This document shows positions 17,723 through 25,171 of a stretch of DNA of 64,000 bases, in pieces. Source of the DNA: Carnobacterium divergens (GTDB lineage: Bacteria > Bacillota > Bacilli > Lactobacillales > Carnobacteriaceae); contig NZ_LT992558.1 in NCBI RefSeq assembly GCF_900258435.1, forward strand, positions 1,050,736 through 1,114,735, read 5' to 3'. A program made the position numbers and the translations under genes. Every line of letters starts with the position of its first letter. Positions within the stretch are counted from its first letter, which is position 1. The notes under the pieces were generated by a model. That model made no database searches, was not told where the DNA came from, and worked only from the letters and a program-made list of their open reading frames with translations.

Positions 17723-18754
17723 ATGACAACATGGGAGAAGTTTAGACAAAATGCGTCACTAAGACGTTTTGTCGTTTTTTTAGTAATTTGTTTGGTTTTG
17801 TACTTAATTAAAGAAGTTTTAAGTTTGATTTTATTAACTTTTATTTTCACCTATTTAGTAATGCGGTTAGTAAAATCAATTCAAAAACGAGTTAAAATAT
17901 CCCCTAAGATTATTGTGGTGGTTACGTATTTATTGATTGTTTCTTTATTTTATTTTGCAGTGACACACTACGTACCAAAACTAATTTCTCAAACGGGACA
18001 AATGATTGAATCAGTTTACCATTTTTATGAAAAACCACATAATAATAGTGTGATTTTAGATTGGATCGGTCGAAATTTAGATAGTGCAGAAATAAAAGAT
18101 CAAGTGAAATCGGGAATTGCATTGATCTTTAGTTATATTACAAGCATTGGCTCAATGAGTTTAACGTTCGTTTTATCTTTCATTTTAAGCTTTTTCTTTT
18201 CAGTAGAAGAAGAGCGTGTTGCGAGTTTTAGTAAGTTATTTTTCAAAAGTAAAATTGGGTGGTTTGCTAAGGACGTCGCTTATTTAGGTGGGAAATTTAT
18301 TGATACTTTTGGAGTTGTGATTGAAGCGCAATTCTTAATTGCGATTGTGAATACAGTGATTACGATGATAGGGTTATACATTTTAGGCTTTCCTCAATTA
18401 TTAACATTGGCGATTATGGTCTTTATTTTAAGTCTAATTCCAGTAGCTGGAGCCTTTATCTCTTGTATTCCTTTAAGTCTGATTGCCTATACAGTTGGTG
18501 GTTTCCAAGATGTGCTTTATGTCCTAGGTATGATTTGTATCGTGCACATGCTTGAATCCTATGTCTTAAATCCTAAATTAATGTCTTCAAAAACAGAGCT
18601 TCCTATTTTTTATACCTTTATTATTTTAATGTTTTCTGAACGATTCTTTGGAGTCTGGGGATTGATAGTTGGAATTCCAATTTTCATTTTCTTATTAGAC
18701 TTACTGGATGTAAAAACGATTCGCCGTAAACTGACTAAAAAAGAAAGTTTCTGA
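17723..18754 (+). CDS. AI-2E/PerM family membrane protein
   Basis: A 343-residue protein with about seven or eight hydrophobic segments and a soluble loop between about residues 85 and 135. The C-terminal half contains the family's conserved VIEAQFLIAIVNTVITMIGL and LSLIPVAGAFISCIPLSLIA blocks. The family includes the proposed autoinducer-2 exporter TqsA and sodium/proton antiporters, so a specific substrate should not be claimed. A ribosome site GAAGGTGA precedes the ATG. It stands alone and has its own terminator. Confidence 0.87.
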   Translation: MTTWEKFRQNASLRRFVVFLVICLVLYLIKEVLSLILLTFIFTYLVMRLVKSIQKRVKISPKIIVVVTYLLIVSLFYFAVTHYVPKLISQTGQMIESVYHFYEKPHNNSVILDWIGRNLDSAEIKDQVKSGIALIFSYITSIGSMSLTFVLSFILSFFFSVEEERVASFSKLFFKSKIGWFAKDVAYLGGKFIDTFGVVIEAQFLIAIVNTVITMIGLYILGFPQLLTLAIMVFILSLIPVAGAFISCIPLSLIAYTVGGFQDVLYVLGMICIVHMLESYVLNPKLMSSKTELPIFYTFIILMFSERFFGVWGLIVGIPIFIFLLDLLDVKTIRRKLTKKESF

Positions 18755-18790
18755 AGTTTCTAATTTTTATTTACAGCTATTAAATAAAGT

Positions 18791-18840
18791 GAAAGTCCAA
18801 GTTAGTAAGTGAACCATTCTTACTAGCTCGGGCTTTTTTG
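18791..18840 (+). terminator. Rho-independent terminator
   Basis: AAAGTCCAAGTTAGTAAG (18792-18809) pairs with CTTACTAGCTCGGGCTTT (18819-18836) with a few G-U pairs, then T run. Confidence 0.8.
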
Positions 18841-18841
18841 T

Positions 18842-19227
18842 TTTATTAAAAATATATAATGAATTCCCCTTAAAAAGAATTTAATTAATTTTAGTACAAC
18901 TATTTTAATTCTTGTTGATTTATGTTTAAATAATAAAGAACGACAGTTTTTTTTAGTTGTTAAAGGAAGGTTTTTTTAATGGGAATAATTCAAAGTACCT
19001 TAAGACAAAAGTATTTTTTAGTAAGTGAGCTAAAAACGCTATACAATTATCCTTATTTACTCAAGCTAGTTTAAGTTCAAAAACGTCACCTACGAATGTA
19101 TAAAATAGGAAGAAAACTATGGATAAATACAAGGAAATTTTCATAAATTCACTCGACCACTATTCATCAAATAGTCGGAGAAAACGTTGTTAATAGAAAA
19201 AACCGAGAAAAGGAAGGATTATCCATT
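18842..19227 (+). other. Gene-poor leader region of the tilA-tslA cluster with two tiny candidate ORFs
   Basis: No ordinary gene is seen. Two short frames have ribosome-site-like sequences: 18979-19074 (31 codons, opening MGIIQSTLRQ, after AAGGAAGG) and 19119-19193 (24 codons, opening MDKYKEIFIN, after AGGAAG). Both could be decayed remnants or leader peptides; neither has a recognised family. A promoter-like pair lies at 19076-19104. Confidence 0.3.
19076..19104 (+). promoter_or_regulatory. Candidate promoter of the TslA-type cluster
   Basis: TTCAAA (19076-19081) and TATAAA (19099-19104) with a 17-base spacer, about 120 bases before the first putative immunity gene. Confidence 0.4.
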
Positions 19228-19767
19228 ATGCAGATGAAAAAGAAATTGATAGTAGTTATGATTGTAGGCATACTATTCATGCTGTCGATTATAGTAGGAA
19301 GAAAGTATTTGGATAAAAAATCAGCAGAAAAAGAATATCAAAATGGCGTGGAATTAATTCAAAATTACGTAACAGATTACCTAGTCCACAACTACGAAGG
19401 TATTGAAAAAATTGAATGGCAAGGTGTTGGAATTGAGTGGCGAAATTCACCAATATACGGGACGTCACTGTTTGGAAATTATGTAAATAGTAAAGTAAAG
19501 ATATTTGTTTCTAAAGATAATTATTTTACTGTAAGATTTACTCTGACAGATGAAACTGACTATGACAATGTCTTAAAAAGATATGTTGAATCAAACTCTT
19601 TAAATCCTGAAAATACAGATTTTTCTATTAAATCAGATTTAGAAAATACAATCTACAGCTTGAGTCAAGTTGAAAAAGAAGAGTTTAATAAATTAAAAAA
19701 ATCTAGTAAGGGAAGTCAAGATGCTAAGGTGGTTTATAATTTAAGCATTCATGAATTGAAACATTAG
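19228..19767 (+). CDS. Membrane-anchored TilA-like putative immunity protein, copy 1
   Basis: A 179-residue protein with one N-terminal membrane segment (about residues 8-25), a Lys-rich linker and an outward-facing domain containing YLVHNYEGIEKIEWQGVGIEW. There is no cysteine near the segment, so it is not a lipoprotein. It is a paralogue of the product of 19886-20428; the DNA for about 40 residues after the membrane segment is 96 percent identical, then the two diverge. Position directly upstream of a TslA-like lipase suggests it neutralises that toxin outside the membrane, as the lipoprotein TilA does in Staphylococcus aureus. This is inference from gene order and topology. The AGGAAGGA site supports ATG 19228. 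Confidence 0.6.
   Translation: MQMKKKLIVVMIVGILFMLSIIVGRKYLDKKSAEKEYQNGVELIQNYVTDYLVHNYEGIEKIEWQGVGIEWRNSPIYGTSLFGNYVNSKVKIFVSKDNYFTVRFTLTDETDYDNVLKRYVESNSLNPENTDFSIKSDLENTIYSLSQVEKEEFNKLKKSSKGSQDAKVVYNLSIHELKH
19311..19430 (+). repeat. Direct repeat, copy 1 (paralogous immunity genes)
   Basis: These 120 bases match 19972-20091 with five mismatches by my count. All five leave or nearly leave the protein unchanged. Similarity drops sharply after 19430. Confidence 0.9.
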
Positions 19768-19780
19768 GAGATTTGAGTTT

Positions 19781-19804
19781 ATGAGTAACGAAATCACTAT
19801 ATAA
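19781..19804 (+). pseudogene. Vestige of a tslA start codon region (MSNEITI-stop)
   Basis: ATG AGT AAC GAA ATC ACT ATA TAA begins exactly 13 bases after the stop of the first immunity gene. The intact tslA-like gene also begins 13 bases after the stop of the second immunity gene and starts MSIEIT. The shared spacing and sequence suggest that a second effector gene was once here and was lost by deletion. Confidence 0.6.
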
Positions 19805-19885
19805 ATTGGAAGTAGCCAAGTTAATTTTTGAAAAATTGGGTGCATACTAATCTCACACTTCATAAGAGGAGAGGACGTTTTATCG

Positions 19886-20428
19886 ATGTTAGAAATGAAC
19901 AAGAAGTGGATACTAGTTATAATTATAGGAATAGTAACTATGGTGTTAATCATTGGAGGGAAAAAGTATATGGATAAAAAATCCGCAGAAAAAGAATATC
20001 AAGATGGTGTGGAATTAATTCAAAATTACGTAACAGATTACCTAGTCCACAACTATGAAGGTATTGAAAAAATTGAATGGCAAGGTGTCGGTGTAGAATG
20101 GCGTAATTCCAAAACTAGGGGATCTTCTTTGTTTGGAAATTATATAAATAGTTATGTAAAAGTATATATATCTAGAAAACAGTATTGTCAAGTAGGATTT
20201 ACACTATCTGACGAAACTAACTATGATAATAATTTGAAGAAGTATGTCTTATTAAATTCATTGAATCCTGAAAATATAGATTCGCTTCTTGAAATGGAGA
20301 TAAGAAATACCACTAGACATTTAAATGCAGAAGACAAACTTCATTTTAAAAAAATTGAAAAATCGAGTAAAGGCAGTCCAAATGCCAAAATTGTTTATAA
20401 TTTAGATATCCATGAACTAAAATATTAG
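19886..20428 (+). CDS. Membrane-anchored TilA-like putative immunity protein, copy 2
   Basis: A 180-residue paralogue of the product of 19228-19767: one N-terminal membrane segment (about residues 7-24), the linker DKKSAEKEYQDGVELIQNYV, then a domain that diverges from copy 1. No lipobox. AGAGGAGAGG lies upstream, although 13 or more bases before ATG 19886; the in-frame ATG at 19895 is an alternative. It is followed after 13 bases by the tslA-like gene and is the best candidate for the cognate immunity protein of that effector. Such proteins are expected to protect the producer and its kin at the outer face of the membrane; no experimental family name can be given from sequence alone. Confidence 0.62.
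   Translation: MLEMNKKWILVIIIGIVTMVLIIGGKKYMDKKSAEKEYQDGVELIQNYVTDYLVHNYEGIEKIEWQGVGVEWRNSKTRGSSLFGNYINSYVKVYISRKQYCQVGFTLSDETNYDNNLKKYVLLNSLNPENIDSLLEMEIRNTTRHLNAEDKLHFKKIEKSSKGSPNAKIVYNLDIHELKY
19972..20091 (+). repeat. Direct repeat, copy 2 (paralogous immunity genes)
   Basis: Partner of 19311-19430; see that entry. The repeat encodes the membrane-proximal linker and the start of the outer domain. Confidence 0.9.
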
Positions 20429-20441
20429 GAGGAATGAACCT

Positions 20442-21767
20442 ATGAGTATCGAAATAACAAGTGAAGTTTTAGCTGCTACTATTGATAAAACTAAAGATTT
20501 TGTTCAAAATAAAAATAGTGGTGATGAATTCAAATTAAACATAGGAAATGAAAAACAAAATTATTACATCGTAAACAAAGCAGCAAGTGATACTAACAAT
20601 CAACTAAACGCTATGGCTATCGCCCCTATTATGGAAAATGGCAAGCCTGACTATAATAATGTGGGGGTAGTATTCGCAGGAACCAATATGCCACAAGAAA
20701 AAGGCGCAAGTGGATTTGGAACGGCCATCGATTCGGGTTTTGGCGGTCTTTCTGGTGAATACAAATTAGCAGAAGATTTCTTAAAGGAGACACAAAAAAA
20801 AGTCGCAAAGCAAAATGGGAACATTACCGATGTCGCAGGCTTTAGTCAATCAGGTGGCTATATGATGAAAATGGCTGCGGAGCATGGACGAGTGAGTGGT
20901 TTTAAAACAACTAGTTTTGATGACTGGGGCAAACAACAATTTGATACATTGACAAAAAAAGAACAAGAGTGGCTAAAAGAAAATCCAGCATTTCTATTAC
21001 GTTATCAAAATGATTCATGGGCTGATTTGCCAGCGCGTGATCATGAATATGGGAATATCCTAACAATTATAGGAATCGGTGATCATAATACTCTTTCAAA
21101 ATACTTTGATGGGGATTCATTAAATTTGGACCGTTTAGCAAAAGATGGTATTTTTGCCCCTCATATGACAAAAAAACAAGTAGAAGAAGCAGCGAAAAAT
21201 TGGGCGAAGACACATGGCGATTGGAATCCATTTACAAATGATAATGATGAAGCTATTAATCGAGTAAAAGAATATTTAAAAATGTATGGAGCCTATGCTA
21301 CAGAGGATTTCAGTATTAAAATGACCACATTAAGTAAGTTGAAATTAGCGTTAACTGCAAGTGGCGGAGGGCTTTCTTCTTCTGAAAAGATTTATTTAGA
21401 CAGCCAAGAAGCATTGTTTTTTGTTGAGAAAGCAACTTCAAACTTTAAAATTGCAACAGAACAAATTGTCAAAATTTATCAAAACGCTATGAAAGAAGCA
21501 CAGGAATTATGGCGAGCAACACTATCTGAAGCAAGGAATAAAGGTTCTTTACTGGAAGAATGGGAAATACAGGAGACTTTAGATAGGATAGGGTGCACAG
21601 ATAAGAAAATTGTGACAGATTCATGTGAAATCTATCAAAGAAAATTAGATAAAATCAAACAAATAGAAAAGAAATTCATTGAATTAGTCACTAAAATTAA
21701 AGAGAAAATTGCTGAAATTATTCAAAGAGACAGTGAATTAGCCCAACAACTTAAAGGAGTTAATTGA
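20442..21767 (+). CDS. tslA: TslA-like type VII secretion substrate: N-terminal lipase, C-terminal helical targeting region
   Basis: A 441-residue protein with no signal peptide. The N-terminal part looks like an alpha/beta-hydrolase lipase: VGVVFAGTN (about residue 74) resembles the oxyanion strand of class 3 lipases and VAGFSQSGGYMMKMA (131-145) is a nucleophile elbow with candidate Ser135 or Ser137. Residues from about 315 to 441 are predicted almost entirely helical. This is the reversed architecture described for TslA of S. aureus, a phospholipase secreted by the type VII system, with the toxin first and the targeting helices last. It is flanked by putative immunity genes upstream and two small helical genes downstream, again as in tslA loci. 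Identity is inferred from architecture and context. Confidence 0.72.
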   Translation: MSIEITSEVLAATIDKTKDFVQNKNSGDEFKLNIGNEKQNYYIVNKAASDTNNQLNAMAIAPIMENGKPDYNNVGVVFAGTNMPQEKGASGFGTAIDSGFGGLSGEYKLAEDFLKETQKKVAKQNGNITDVAGFSQSGGYMMKMAAEHGRVSGFKTTSFDDWGKQQFDTLTKKEQEWLKENPAFLLRYQNDSWADLPARDHEYGNILTIIGIGDHNTLSKYFDGDSLNLDRLAKDGIFAPHMTKKQVEEAAKNWAKTHGDWNPFTNDNDEAINRVKEYLKMYGAYATEDFSIKMTTLSKLKLALTASGGGLSSSEKIYLDSQEALFFVEKATSNFKIATEQIVKIYQNAMKEAQELWRATLSEARNKGSLLEEWEIQETLDRIGCTDKKIVTDSCEIYQRKLDKIKQIEKKFIELVTKIKEKIAEIIQRDSELAQQLKGVN

Positions 21768-21768
21768 T

Positions 21769-22074
21769 ATGGAATTAGAAGAAGAATTCGCTTCGGAATA
21801 TAAAAATAATAGACGGCAGTTAGAGGAAGAAGAAGAATTTATTAAAACATTCAAACGAAAGGGTGATCAAGCTCTCGAACAGGCTTATCATGAACTAAGT
21901 ATCCAAGCTAGAAACAATGACTTAGATGCCCAGACAATAGCCTTTATCCGTCAAGAAATCTTCAAAGCACAAGAAGATTACGAAGAAATAATAGGTCAAG
22001 AGAGAAAAAATGTAATCCAAAGATTAGATAATAATGAACTGGAATACCGACAAAAGCTAAGACAAAATAACTAA
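21769..22074 (+). CDS. Small helical TlaA-like partner protein, first
   Basis: A 101-residue, very acidic and Gln-rich protein that is helical throughout (opening MELEEEFASEYKNN), starting one base after tslA with the AAAGGAG site inside that gene. It has no signal peptide or membrane segment. Small helical proteins encoded beside type VII substrates (WXG100, Lap or TlaA proteins) bind the helical targeting domain to complete the secretion signal. No WXG motif is visible. Assignment as TlaA1-like rests on position, size and helicity; a DUF3958/Lap2-like relation is possible. Confidence 0.55.
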   Translation: MELEEEFASEYKNNRRQLEEEEEFIKTFKRKGDQALEQAYHELSIQARNNDLDAQTIAFIRQEIFKAQEDYEEIIGQERKNVIQRLDNNELEYRQKLRQNN

Positions 22075-22091
22075 GACAGGAGGTCCCCTCT

Positions 22092-22355
22092 GTGACAGAA
22101 ATAGTAGAAAAAGCGTTCGAGGAATTACAAAAAAAATTACAAAAAATCACTATTATGGGTATTGCGATTAATAAAATAGGTATTAGCTCAAAAAATCAAA
22201 AACAGGTAGAAAAAATAGGAGAAACGGAATTGGAAAACATAAAAGCCACTTTGAGTAGTTCCTCGAAAAGTTTGGAGCATGCTATAAAAGGACATTTTGG
22301 AAAAAAACTAACAGAAGTACTCGACAAACAAAAACAAACATTAGATGATTTTTAA
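22092..22355 (+). CDS. Small helical TlaA-like partner protein, second
   Basis: An 87-residue protein with predicted helix-loop-helix form (helices about 3-20 and 40-85, loop around GIAINKIGISSKN). It begins with GTG at 22092, eight bases after a strong AGGAGG. No signal peptide, no WXG motif. It is the last gene of the cluster and is followed by a terminator after about 170 bases. By analogy with TlaA2 it would stack on the C-terminal helices of the effector. Evidence is context, size and composition. Confidence 0.55.
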   Translation: MTEIVEKAFEELQKKLQKITIMGIAINKIGISSKNQKQVEKIGETELENIKATLSSSSKSLEHAIKGHFGKKLTEVLDKQKQTLDDF

Positions 22356-22419
22356 AAAATTTTTGATTAAAAAACAGTGCCAGTTCATTCCTACTTAATT
22401 TTTAATGCTAATTTCATAA

Positions 22420-22518
22420 GACATAGGCATTCTTGAAATAGAAACTCCAACTAATATTGAACTAGATAAAGAAACTTTTTTAGTTCTTACAGAGTACAAA
22501 CAGGGGAGAGTAATTTAG
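22420..22518 (+). pseudogene. Start-less open frame, probable gene remnant
   Basis: A 32-codon open frame (ILEIETPTNIELDKETF and onward to a TAG) lies between the second small helical gene and the operon terminator. It has coding-like composition but no start codon. It may be the 3' end of a lost effector or immunity gene. Confidence 0.35.
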
Positions 22519-22526
22519 AATGATGT

Positions 22527-22558
22527 AAAGAACTTCTAAGATGAAGTTCTTTTTTTAT
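22527..22558 (+). terminator. Terminator of the TslA-type cluster
   Basis: AAAGAACTTC (22527-22536) pairs with GAAGTTCTTT (22543-22552) around a 6-base loop, followed by T run. Confidence 0.88.
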
Positions 22559-22703
22559 TATTTATGAATTCAAACATAATATTCTCAAAAAAAATGTGTT
22601 CTTTAGCTAATTTGATAGTTAGTAACTAGGTGTAACTTTTAATAGAAGGTCTAAAAAATAATTTTAAAACTAGTAAAAAAGTCATTTTCCGCTATCGTTT
22701 TAG

Positions 22704-22731
22704 TTGTAAATTCACTTATTAAGTGTAAAAT
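22704..22731 (+). promoter_or_regulatory. Promoter of the 22780 gene
   Basis: TTGTAA (22704-22709), 16-base spacer, TAAAAT (22726-22731). Confidence 0.55.
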
Positions 22732-22779
22732 AAAGGTAGTTGTAGCAATCATTTAACTTTTTATTCTAAGGAGGAACCA

Positions 22780-23316
22780 ATGATGAATCAAGCACTTGTT
22801 AGAATTGTTTTAATGGCTATTAAGGAAAAATATGTAAGTGAAAAGGCATTTTATAAAGATCAATTAGGAATCACCCCTCAAAGTTGGGATCGCTGGAAAA
22901 AAGGCGAGCAAGGACTGAAAAGTGAAAATATGCAGAAAATCGCTCGATTGTTTACGGAATACGAATGGATGCTTGTTCAAAAAGTCTGCCGAAATGCGAC
23001 AATTTTACCAGAAGTCGAAGCCAATCCAGTCACTGAATTTCAATCAATCAAATTTCATGTTGCAAAAAAATGGGTAGATACTGGAGTAGCAACGCTTAAA
23101 TTCAAACAATCCAATCAAAAGACAAATCAATCATCTCAATTAAAACCAGCCGTAACAACACTAAGCATTGAAATGAATTATGATTTTTGGAGCTATAAAG
23201 ATCGAATTGAGTTGCGTTTGCCAGGTGTGATTCAGCAGCAGATCGAAACAGAAAAACAAGATTTACTAGAATGGTTTAATGAAAATATTGAAGAAGAGTT
23301 TAAAATAATTGAATAA
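22780..23316 (+). CDS. Hypothetical protein with N-terminal HTH-like region
   Basis: A 178-residue protein not assigned to a known family. Residues about 10-65 look like a Cro/CI-type helix-turn-helix (VSEKAFYKDQLGITPQSWDR followed by GLKSENMQKIARLF). The remainder has a Ser/Thr/Gln/Asn-rich linker and an acidic C-terminus (EWFNENIEEEFKIIE). A strong AAGGAGG lies just upstream; two ATG codons in a row make 22780 or 22783 possible. It could be a small DNA-binding regulator of nearby accessory genes, but nothing proves a target. It has its own promoter and terminator. Confidence 0.7.
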   Translation: MMNQALVRIVLMAIKEKYVSEKAFYKDQLGITPQSWDRWKKGEQGLKSENMQKIARLFTEYEWMLVQKVCRNATILPEVEANPVTEFQSIKFHVAKKWVDTGVATLKFKQSNQKTNQSSQLKPAVTTLSIEMNYDFWSYKDRIELRLPGVIQQQIETEKQDLLEWFNENIEEEFKIIE

Positions 23317-23323
23317 CATTTGT

Positions 23324-23362
23324 AAAAAAGGGATTTGTGAATAATAACAAATCTCTTTTTCA
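23324..23362 (+). terminator. Rho-independent terminator
   Basis: AAAAAGGGATTTGT (about 23325-23338) pairs with ACAAATCTCTTTTT (23347-23360). Confidence 0.8.
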
Positions 23363-23412
23363 TTTAAATAATGAAAGGAAGTCATTTGCTTATTAAAAAA
23401 TTAACTTTTTAA

Positions 23413-23685
23413 TGGTATGATAGCTCTAGATGTTTAATAGTAAAAATTATTTTATTTAAAAGTGGAGATATTCTGATAAGTTTTACTTTAGCAAATGGAT
23501 TTAAAATAACAACCTTAATAAATATTGTTGAAAGTCCGATGGATCTTTTTTTTGACAAAGTTTCTAATAATATGGTAGTTTTAAAACAGTCGTATTTATT
23601 AAACCAATCCGCCTACAGAATAGCTCCTATTAAAATAGTTATTGAAAAAATATCTCGAACTGTTTATTGCTCTGCTTGTTTATGA
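23413..23685 (+). pseudogene. 90-codon open frame without a standard start codon
   Basis: The frame is open over 90 codons up to TGA 23683-23685, with coding-like content (LANGFKITTLINIVESP, then SYLLNQSAYRIAPIKIVIEK). No ATG, GTG or TTG occurs before codon 43 (ATG within SPMDLFF). An extended -10 (TGGTATGAT, 23413-23421) lies at its 5' edge. Either a truncated gene whose 5' end was lost, or a 48-residue protein from the internal ATG. No family recognised. The rest of the gap 23317-23744 shows a terminator and AT-rich sequence only. Confidence 0.35.
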
Positions 23686-23744
23686 ACAACATACATAAAT
23701 AACTTGCGCATAAAATTTGAATAAGAGAATTGGAGTTTTAAGTT

Positions 23745-24500
23745 ATGTACAAAAAAGTATCAATCGCGTTATTAAGTTTAACAATTCTAAGTGGATGTCA
23801 CTTATCTGGAACAACTTCAGAAACTACTAAAGACACTTCCCATTCAAAAGAAATCGCCAAAGACACAGCAACAAAAACAAAGAAACAAGAAGCTCCTTTA
23901 CCTAATGTTTCTTCAAATGATTGGAATTTAATTTTAGTCAACAACGACCACCCGATGGAAGCGATTGAAACACCGTTGAAGGTATTACCAAACGGGTTAC
24001 AAATTGATGAACGCATGGAAACGGATTACAATGCTTGGATGAACGCAGCCAAAGAAGCTGGTTTTAATATGGTATTAGTTTCTAGCTATCGTTCATATGA
24101 TTTACAAAAACAAGTATACAATCAATCCATTTCAGACAATCAAAGTCAAGGAATGAGTTACGAGGATGCTGTTGCTGAAACAAAAAAATATGTTGCTTTT
24201 CCTGGCTCAAGCGAACACCAAACGGCTTTAGCAATTGATATTGTTGACGATGAATGGTTGGCAACAGGAAAAGGATTGATTCCTGAATACGATCAAACAG
24301 CCTCTCAAAAATGGCTTGTTCAAACAATGAAAGAGTATGGCTTTATTTTAAGATTTCCTAAACACAAAGAAGATCTTACTAAAATCAGTTATGAATCTTG
24401 GCATTTTAGATATGTTGGAAAAGAAAATGCTGCCTACATTATAGATCATGATTTATCGTTAGAAGAATATATTACCAAACTGCAAGCTGCAGGAAAATAA
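23745..24500 (+). CDS. D,D-carboxypeptidase lipoprotein, VanY/M15B family
   Basis: A 251-residue secreted lipoprotein with the lipobox LSGC (Cys18) and a Ser/Thr/Lys-rich linker up to about residue 55. The M15B peptidase domain has SSYRSYDLQKQVYN (about 108), the zinc motif SSEHQTALAID (His and Asp ligands, SxHxxxxxxD) near 155 and ESWHFRYVG near 215 with the catalytic Glu-x-x-His pair. The enzyme removes the terminal D-alanine from peptidoglycan stem peptides and acts outside the membrane. It is the first of two cell-wall hydrolase genes in a row. No van resistance genes are present, so a housekeeping or trimming role is more likely than glycopeptide resistance. Confidence 0.9.
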   Translation: MYKKVSIALLSLTILSGCHLSGTTSETTKDTSHSKEIAKDTATKTKKQEAPLPNVSSNDWNLILVNNDHPMEAIETPLKVLPNGLQIDERMETDYNAWMNAAKEAGFNMVLVSSYRSYDLQKQVYNQSISDNQSQGMSYEDAVAETKKYVAFPGSSEHQTALAIDIVDDEWLATGKGLIPEYDQTASQKWLVQTMKEYGFILRFPKHKEDLTKISYESWHFRYVGKENAAYIIDHDLSLEEYITKLQAAGK

Positions 24501-24538
24501 TACATTCGAATGAAACTTAATAGAAAGGAGAGAGTTTG

Positions 24539-25171
24539 TTGGTAAAAAAGAAAAACAAATTTGCATTCTTTGGAAAGAAACGCACGATTTTCCCAAGTTA
24601 TATCGTAGCCATCTTATTTATTGTGACCCTTATTTTTTTCGGCACTCTTTCTCTTCTTTCTAAGGTTTCGCCAAAAGAAGAAGCGACTGTTGAAATGAGC
24701 CAAGAAGAACAGTTTATTCAAAAAATCGCTAGTCATGCACAAGTTCTCTACCAACAATATCAAGTATTGCCTAGTATCAGTATTTCCCAGGCAATATTAG
24801 AGTCGGATTGGGGAACAAGTGAATTGTCAACGTTGAACAATAATTTCTACGGAATCAAAGGAACAGATGAACGCAATACGGTTCTAATGACTACAAAAGA
24901 ATTTGAAAATGGACAATGGATTGAAATCAACGCACGTTTTAGAAAGTATGAAGACTGGAAAGAGTCCATGGAAGATCACGCAAAACTCTTTGTTAATGGA
25001 ACAACTTGGAATGCAGATCAATATGCGACTGTTAGAGCTGCTAAAAATTATCAAGAAGCAGCCCATGCTTTGCAAGCCTCCGGATACGCAACAGATCCAG
25101 ACTACCCAGCTAAATTAATCGAATTGATTCAACAGTACAAGCTTGATCAGTATGACCAAAAAGAACTTTAA
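24539..25171 (+). CDS. Membrane-anchored N-acetylglucosaminidase (GH73)
   Basis: A 210-residue protein with a cytoplasmic basic start, one membrane segment (about residues 21-42) and an extracellular GH73 domain (about 55-205). QAILESDWGTSELSTLNNNF contains the catalytic-site glutamate (ILESDWG), and YATDPDYPAKLIELIQQY is the conserved C-terminal block. It should cleave the glycan strand after N-acetylglucosamine during growth or separation. There is no ATG; two adjacent TTG codons (24536, 24539) follow AAGGAG, and 24539 has the better 8-base spacing. It lies 35 bases after the carboxypeptidase gene and probably shares its transcript. Confidence 0.88.
   Translation: MVKKKNKFAFFGKKRTIFPSYIVAILFIVTLIFFGTLSLLSKVSPKEEATVEMSQEEQFIQKIASHAQVLYQQYQVLPSISISQAILESDWGTSELSTLNNNFYGIKGTDERNTVLMTTKEFENGQWIEINARFRKYEDWKESMEDHAKLFVNGTTWNADQYATVRAAKNYQEAAHALQASGYATDPDYPAKLIELIQQYKLDQYDQKEL

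Noticed and set aside
23745-24500. Glycopeptide-resistance vanY
   Set aside because: The protein is an M15B carboxypeptidase, but no vanH, vanA-type ligase, vanX or vanRS genes are nearby, so a resistance role is not supported.
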